Shown: in pieces, positions 5,668-5,692 of the stretch
How positions within the stretch are numbered: position 1 is the first letter of the stretch
How the letters are laid out: each line of letters begins with the position of its first letter
DNA from: Lachnoclostridium sp. UBA3775
GTDB lineage: Bacteria > Bacillota > Clostridia > Lachnospirales > Lachnospiraceae
NCBI GenBank assembly: GCA_002369525.1
Contig: DFFN01000143.1
Location: 1 to 5,692 of the forward strand
Direction of reading: 5' to 3'
DNA: 5,692 nt
Position numbers and translations under genes: made by a program
Notes under the pieces: model-generated
Databases searched by the model: none
Told to the model about the DNA's origin: nothing
What the model saw: only the letters and a program-made list of their open reading frames with translations

Positions 5668-5692
5668 GTCACCCGCAGGGTGACTGATGAGG
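5646..5692. repeat. Composite two-hairpin element, cut by the window end
   Basis: A 20-base perfect palindrome (5647-5666, arms GCTTCTCC and GGAGAAGC around CCGG) is joined directly to a second perfect hairpin, GTCACCC (5668-5674) with GGGTGAC (5678-5684) around GCA. The tail TGATGAGG runs to the edge. The two-hairpin part (5646-5684) is 27 of 39 bases G or C, in sharp contrast to the AT-rich stretch just before it. The form (stem, TGTCA stem TGAC, TGATGAGG) resembles short palindromic repeats I recall as dispersed between genes in many gut clostridia. Only one copy is present here, so its repeat nature is inferred from memory and needs a genome search. It may instead be an ordinary 3' end structure. 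Confidence 0.55.

Noticed and set aside
1..5692. A novel defence, mobile or biosynthetic system
   Set aside because: All six complete genes belong to well-known families in a conserved order with intact catalytic residues. There are no transposase, CRISPR, toxin-antitoxin or phage signs.

Overview
The window is a conserved housekeeping cluster, all on the + strand, from a low- to moderate-GC Firmicute. It is most likely a clostridium of the Lachnospiraceae type. That placement rests on the gene order (tsf end, pyrH, frr, uppS, cdsA, dxr, rseP), purine-rich Shine-Dalgarno sites, and protein wording I associate with Lachnospiraceae, such as GHPYFSTDT in UMP kinase and MNIPGHVAIIMDGNGRWA in UppS. 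It comes from memory of these families, not from a search.

Layout. Positions 1-27 are the last codons of an upstream gene, most likely tsf (EF-Ts). An intrinsic terminator follows at about 50-83. A leader of about 110 bases (84-193) holds two overlapping sigma-A-like promoter candidates and two small hairpins just before pyrH, one of which covers the pyrH ribosome-binding site. Then come six tightly packed genes: pyrH (194-895), frr (912-1466), uppS (1488-2216), cdsA (2213-3019), dxr (3032-4237) and rseP (4255-5613). Spacings are 16, 21, -4, 12 and 17 bases, which strongly suggests one transcript. After rseP there is a short AT-rich stretch, then a GC-rich element of two perfect hairpins that runs into the window edge.

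How the genes fit together. PyrH makes UDP for RNA precursors and for UDP-sugars used in the cell wall. Frr recycles ribosomes after termination, which suits its place next to tsf. Dxr commits carbon to the MEP isoprenoid pathway, and UppS condenses the resulting isoprenyl diphosphates into undecaprenyl diphosphate, the lipid carrier for peptidoglycan. CdsA makes CDP-diacylglycerol for phospholipids. RseP is an intramembrane site-2 protease that cuts membrane-bound regulators and signal-peptide remnants. The operon therefore joins translation, envelope lipid supply and membrane proteolysis.

All six complete genes look intact, with the key catalytic residues present. I see no evidence of a new multi-gene system. 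The parts most worth a second look are non-coding: the two-hairpin element at the 3' end, the pyrH leader, and the uppS start, which has no clear Shine-Dalgarno site.
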